Shown here: positions 5,335 through 7,176 of the stretch, in pieces
Layout of the letters: each line of letters opens with the position of its first letter
How positions within the stretch are numbered: the first letter of the stretch is position 1
Origin: Clostridium facile
GTDB taxonomy: Bacteria; Bacillota; Clostridia; Oscillospirales; Ruminococcaceae
Assembly: GCF_014297275.1 (NCBI RefSeq)
Contig: NZ_JACOQK010000002.1
Coordinates: 1-7,176 of the forward strand
Length of the DNA: 7,176 nucleotides
Direction of reading: 5' to 3'
Notes under the pieces: generated by a model
Databases searched by the model: none
Told to the model about the DNA's origin: nothing
What the model saw: the letters and a program-made list of their open reading frames with translations, nothing else
Position numbers and translations under genes: made by a program

Positions 5335-5514
5335 TTACACCTCTTTTCGTACATTCTGCAAACCCATAGGGGGAAAAGGGGGAGCCAAAGAGCGGCCCCT
5401 TCGGGGCCTTAAAGAGAAAGTCACCTCCCCCTTTTCCCCCTCGCTCTGGGGCATGGAAATGATGGAAAACCTTTCAGGTTTACCACATTCCCACACCCCG
5501 CCGCTCACCCCCAT
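5335..5514 (-). CDS. 59-aa ORF leading into rep, palindrome-encoded, unknown function
   Basis: This ORF of 59 codons begins MGVSGGVWECGKPERF at ATG 5514, with a very strong ribosome-binding site (GGAGGGGG, 5517-5524). It ends in ...GLQNVRKEV with TAA at 5335-5337, 3 nt before the rep start. Most of its middle is dictated by a large nested palindrome: EGEKGE and APPFPP come from the two complementary outer arms, and RPRRGR from the inner GGCCCC/GGGGCC hairpin. I do not recognise a domain. It may be a leader peptide that controls rep by translational coupling, or a conserved RNA or DNA structure that happens to stay open. An internal Met at residue 21 is a weaker alternative start. Confidence 0.5.
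   Translation of the reverse strand: MGVSGGVWECGKPERFSIISMPQSEGEKGEVTFSLRPRRGRSLAPPFPPMGLQNVRKEV
5369..5440. repeat. Large nested palindrome upstream of rep
   Basis: Perfect 16-bp outer arms (GGGGGAAAAGGGGGAG at 5369-5384 and its complement at 5425-5440) enclose 40 nt, in whose centre a perfect 6-bp hairpin sits (GGCCCC 5394-5399, TTC, GGGGCC 5403-5408). In RNA this would be a very stable structure lying 38 nt before the rep start codon, within the 59-aa ORF. No T tract follows it on either strand, so a simple terminator is unlikely. A single-strand origin, origin element or translational control structure are open options. Confidence 0.8.
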
Positions 5515-5582
5515 AACCCCCTCCGACTTTCTCCCTGTCCGAGAGAAAATATTTTTATTATTTATCCTGGCCTAAAGACCAT

Positions 5583-5622
5583 AGGGGGGCATATATTATC
5601 AATACATTTTATTCCCTATTTT
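5583..5622. repeat. 40-bp direct repeat, copy 1
   Basis: This is an exact 40-bp copy of 5659-5698, extended to 44 bp with one mismatch by the preceding CCA(T/C) (5579-5582 and 5655-5658). It starts with a run of six G and continues into an AT-rich stretch (ATATATTATCAATAC...). It lies in the long untranslated region before the 59-aa ORF and rep, next to another AT-rich tract (about 5545-5565), consistent with an iteron in the replication origin. Confidence 0.85.
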
Positions 5623-5658
5623 ACGACACACTAACTCCCTGCTATCCCCTATACCCAC

Positions 5659-5698
5659 AGGGGGGCATATATTATCAATACATTTTATTCCCTATTTT
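5659..5698. repeat. 40-bp direct repeat, copy 2
   Basis: This is the second exact copy of the 40-bp unit, 76 bp from the first start to start (36-bp spacer). It begins just downstream of the predicted start of transcription from the promoter at 5706-5734, so a protein bound here could also repress rep. Confidence 0.85.
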
Positions 5699-5705
5699 TA
5701 CTGTT

Positions 5706-5734
5706 ATTATAGCCTGTCCGGGCGGCTCTTGCAA
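5706..5734 (-). promoter_or_regulatory. Candidate promoter for the 59-aa ORF and rep
   Basis: On the minus strand TTGCAA (5729-5734), a 17-nt spacer and a perfect TATAAT (5706-5711) face rep. The -35 hexamer lies in the loop and the spacer in one arm of the hairpin that ends the mob gene. Transcripts would start near 5699, at the edge of the second direct repeat, giving an untranslated leader of about 185 nt before the 59-aa ORF. Confidence 0.6.
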
Positions 5735-5750
5735 GGCCCCCGGACAGGCT
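5711..5750. terminator. Hairpin after mob, possible terminator
   Basis: AGCCTGTCCGGG (5711-5722) and CCCGGACAGGCT (5739-5750) form a perfect 12-bp stem with a 16-nt loop, 4 nt after the mob stop. On the plus strand it is followed by TCTTTT, but on the minus strand (the mob direction) by ATAATAA without a T tract, so termination of mob may be incomplete. The promoter for rep is embedded in the same structure. Confidence 0.55.
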
Positions 5751-5754
5751 TCTT

Positions 5755-6981
5755 TTACAACTCCATACCGCCCCAGGTGTGGCCCCGTTCCTGCTCTCTT
5801 TCCGGCTGCTGCACCTCTGGCACAGGTAGCAGCTCCCGCGCCTTTTCGACCAGGGGCCGGAACTGCTCCGGCAAGTGCTGATCCAGAAAGTCCAGCACCG
5901 CCCCGATCCCTTCCTGGAGCCGCGCCGAAATCCCACGCTCCCAGCTCAAATCTTTTTCCAGGTATTCGACCTGCACTTTGAGCTGCCGGTTTTCATTTTC
6001 AAGCCGCTTCCGCTCCTGGGCCTCCTTCAGCTTTTCTTTCATCGAGGGGATTTTCTGCTGAAGCTGTTGGTTTTCTACCTTCAGCTCCCGCACCTTCTGC
6101 TCTGCCGCCGCACCCCGGATCACCGCCGCCTTCAGCTCCTTCACCTGCTCCACCGTCACACCCTTGACGGCCCCTGTCAGCGTCTTTTCTGGTTGTATCG
6201 CGTCCAGATCGGGCTTGACCTTCTCCACCGCTTTCAGCAGCTTCACATTCCCTTGCAGGGCCTTTCTCTGCTTTTCCAAGGCCGCGATCTCCTGCTCTGC
6301 CGCTATCACCTGTTCCTGGACAGCTTCAAGCCGCTGGGCCGCTGCCCTGTACTCTGGCAGCTCCATATGAGGGCGGCCACCGCCCAGGCTGATGATCTCA
6401 AACTCGTGCGCCTGGGCGATTTCCGTTAGGGCTTCTTTCTCCCGTTCCATCCAGGCTTTCCATTCCGTCTGCTTCCGGCCAAGCCCCTCAAATCCTTGCT
6501 GCTTTAACGCTTGTTTCATTGATACCCTCGTTGAGAGGCCCCGGCTCTGCTCCGTTGCCACCGGCACGAAGTCCACATGGAGGTGGGGCGTGGCCTCGTC
6601 CATGTGCAGCACCATATTGAACACCCGCAGATGAGGATTGCGCTCCTGGAAGGACTCTGCAAATTCTTTGAGAGCTGCCGCCGCCCGTTCCCCTCCAGGG
6701 GAGCCGCACCCGCAGTCCGTCAAGTTGCCGATCTGAAAGATAGCCTCGTGAAATAGCTTCTCCTGCTTGCTCTGCCGGATATGCTCATAGTAGTCTGGTA
6801 TCTTGTCCCTGGTCTTTTTCTTTTTGGCATTGTAGGCGGCCAGGGCTTCATCGAAAAGTTCGTGGTACACCTTTTTCAAATCCTCGTTGCAAAAGGTGAC
6901 ATTCTGCCCCGACCTGCTTCGGTCTACATTCGCCGCTGAAAAGCTCCTGTTGTTGTGCCGGATACTTCCCCGGCCCGTCAT
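5755..6981 (-). CDS. mob: MobV-family relaxase (Pre/Mob)
   Basis: This 408-aa protein would nick its cognate oriT and pilot one strand through the conjugation machinery of a helper element. The N-terminal relaxase domain (about 1-200) shows RHNNRSF (residues 8-14), aligning with the stretch that carries the catalytic His22 of pMV158 MobM, here His9. It also has the metal-binding HMDEATPHLHVDFVP (126-140; His126, Glu129, His133, His135). Residues about 210-370 are long charged helices predicted as coiled coil, as in other MobV proteins. The ATG at 6981 is the only ATG after an in-frame stop, but its ribosome-binding site is weak (CGGGA), so an upstream non-ATG start is possible. It lies downstream of a candidate oriT and its own promoter. 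No coupling protein or mating-channel genes are in the window, so the element is mobilisable rather than self-transmissible. Confidence 0.9.
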   Translation of the reverse strand: MTGRGSIRHNNRSFSAANVDRSRSGQNVTFCNEDLKKVYHELFDEALAAYNAKKKKTRDKIPDYYEHIRQSKQEKLFHEAIFQIGNLTDCGCGSPGGERAAAALKEFAESFQERNPHLRVFNMVLHMDEATPHLHVDFVPVATEQSRGLSTRVSMKQALKQQGFEGLGRKQTEWKAWMEREKEALTEIAQAHEFEIISLGGGRPHMELPEYRAAAQRLEAVQEQVIAAEQEIAALEKQRKALQGNVKLLKAVEKVKPDLDAIQPEKTLTGAVKGVTVEQVKELKAAVIRGAAAEQKVRELKVENQQLQQKIPSMKEKLKEAQERKRLENENRQLKVQVEYLEKDLSWERGISARLQEGIGAVLDFLDQHLPEQFRPLVEKARELLPVPEVQQPEREQERGHTWGGMEL

Positions 6982-7049
6982 TCCCGAAATGGTTGTGCCT
7001 ATAAAATCACCCGTCCCTTTCCTGCAAAAGCCTATATCCTACTACTCCT

Positions 7050-7078
7050 ATTTTACCATAACTGGCCGCAGTCCACAA
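7050..7078 (-). promoter_or_regulatory. Promoter for mob
   Basis: On the minus strand TTGTGG (7073-7078), a 17-nt spacer and TAAAAT (7050-7055), the latter preceded by TGG as in an extended -10 element, point toward mob. It lies immediately after the hairpins of the candidate oriT, an arrangement in which a relaxase bound at oriT could repress its own gene, as known for MobM. Confidence 0.6.
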
Positions 7079-7085
7079 CCTCTTT

Positions 7086-7109
7086 GTTACTTTCTTGTGA
7101 GAAAGTAAC
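7086..7109. repeat. 9-bp hairpin in candidate oriT
   Basis: GTTACTTTC (7086-7094) and GAAAGTAAC (7101-7109) are perfect complements around a 6-nt loop (TTGTGA), located about 105 bp upstream of the relaxase start. MobV relaxases recognise an inverted repeat next to their nick site just upstream of mob, so this is the best oriT candidate in the window. The nick position is not identifiable by eye. Confidence 0.55.
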
Positions 7110-7168
7110 GCAAAAGCACTTTCACACCGCCGCCCCTTCGGGGCTGGCAGTATGAAAGTGCTTTTGCG
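7109..7168. repeat. Nested palindrome next to candidate oriT
   Basis: Perfect 16-bp arms (CGCAAAAGCACTTTCA at 7109-7124 and its complement at 7153-7168) enclose 28 nt containing GCCCC-TTC-GGGGC (7132-7144), extendable by GCC/GGC with one bulge. It abuts the 9-bp hairpin. Its design copies that of the palindrome before rep. It could be part of oriT, a single-strand origin, or a terminator of an upstream gene outside the window. Confidence 0.75.
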
Positions 7169-7176
7169 CCCTGCCG

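Larger units (their letters stand above)
5540..5700. other. Candidate replication origin
   Basis: This gene-free stretch directly upstream of the rep unit combines two long direct repeats with an A/T-only run (5549-5562) in otherwise GC-rich DNA. Long repeats plus an easily melted tract beside the initiator gene is the usual layout of an iteron origin. No known DnaA box or nick-site sequence was recognised, so this remains an inference. Confidence 0.45.

Noticed and set aside
5583..5698. Two 40-bp repeats with a 36-bp spacer, resembling a minimal CRISPR array
   Set aside because: Only two units, no cas genes, no further degenerate repeat, and a position between the rep promoter and rep. An origin or regulatory repeat pair explains it better.
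5875..6429. Plus-strand open frames opposite the relaxase coiled coil
   Set aside because: Leu/Phe/His-rich low-complexity translations mirror the Gln/Glu/Lys codons of the relaxase helices. No ribosome-binding site or domain is seen.
7109..7168. Nested palindrome as a rho-independent terminator
   Set aside because: Neither side has a T tract after the stem, and it sits next to the mob promoter and a second hairpin, so an oriT or structural role fits better. A gene outside the window could still end here.

Overview
The window reads as a small mobilisable element of a Gram-positive gut bacterium (Firmicutes, most like Lachnospiraceae/Ruminococcaceae or a Clostridioides relative), carrying a macrolide-resistance gene of streptococcal/enterococcal plasmid origin. 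Every convincing gene lies on the minus strand. The host assignment rests on the style of the relaxase, replication and toxin-antitoxin proteins and is an inference. Base composition is mosaic: the mobilisation/replication part (about 2280-7176) is GC-rich, the lipoprotein gene (1489-2228) is intermediate, and the erm(B) segment (about 203-1488) is strongly AT-rich.

In transcription order, from high to low coordinates: a hairpin-rich candidate oriT (7086-7168) and a promoter precede a MobV-type relaxase (5755-6981). A 12-bp-arm hairpin ends that unit and overlaps a well-spaced promoter facing the replication gene. Next come two identical 40-bp direct repeats and an AT-rich tract (candidate vegetative origin). 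A 59-codon ORF with a strong ribosome-binding site follows, built around a large nested palindrome and stopping 3 nt before the start of a 508-aa replication protein with archaeo-eukaryotic-primase-like motifs (3805-5331). A second promoter, with an overlapping inverted repeat, drives a RelB/DinJ antitoxin, a YafQ-type toxin, a small DUF5348-like protein and a DUF536-like helix-turn-helix/coiled-coil protein. These are tightly packed, with two overlaps. A lipoprotein gene comes next.

The lipoprotein gene is split. Its reading frame runs into erm(B) upstream DNA at about 1485-1488, and what looks like its missing C-terminal end resumes in the same frame at about 203, on the far side of the erm(B) segment. 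Rejoined across the insert, the protein reads ...EWLDWY|NSLPEEQQ.... The inserted ~1.28 kb holds the ermBL leader peptide, the attenuator, full-length erm(B), a 43-aa downstream ORF and a zinc-ribbon remnant of a topoisomerase, the arrangement I recall from pAMbeta1/Tn917-type erm(B) plasmids.

The most unusual sequence features are the erm(B) insertion into the lipoprotein gene, the palindrome-encoded ORF in front of rep, and seven copies of a GTTTGCG/CGCAAAC motif inside the gene for the DUF536-like DNA-binding protein. Together the genes describe an element that can be mobilised (relaxase and oriT), replicate (Rep and origin), stabilise itself (toxin-antitoxin) and confer MLS resistance. 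Whether the window is a whole small plasmid or part of an integrated element cannot be decided from it.
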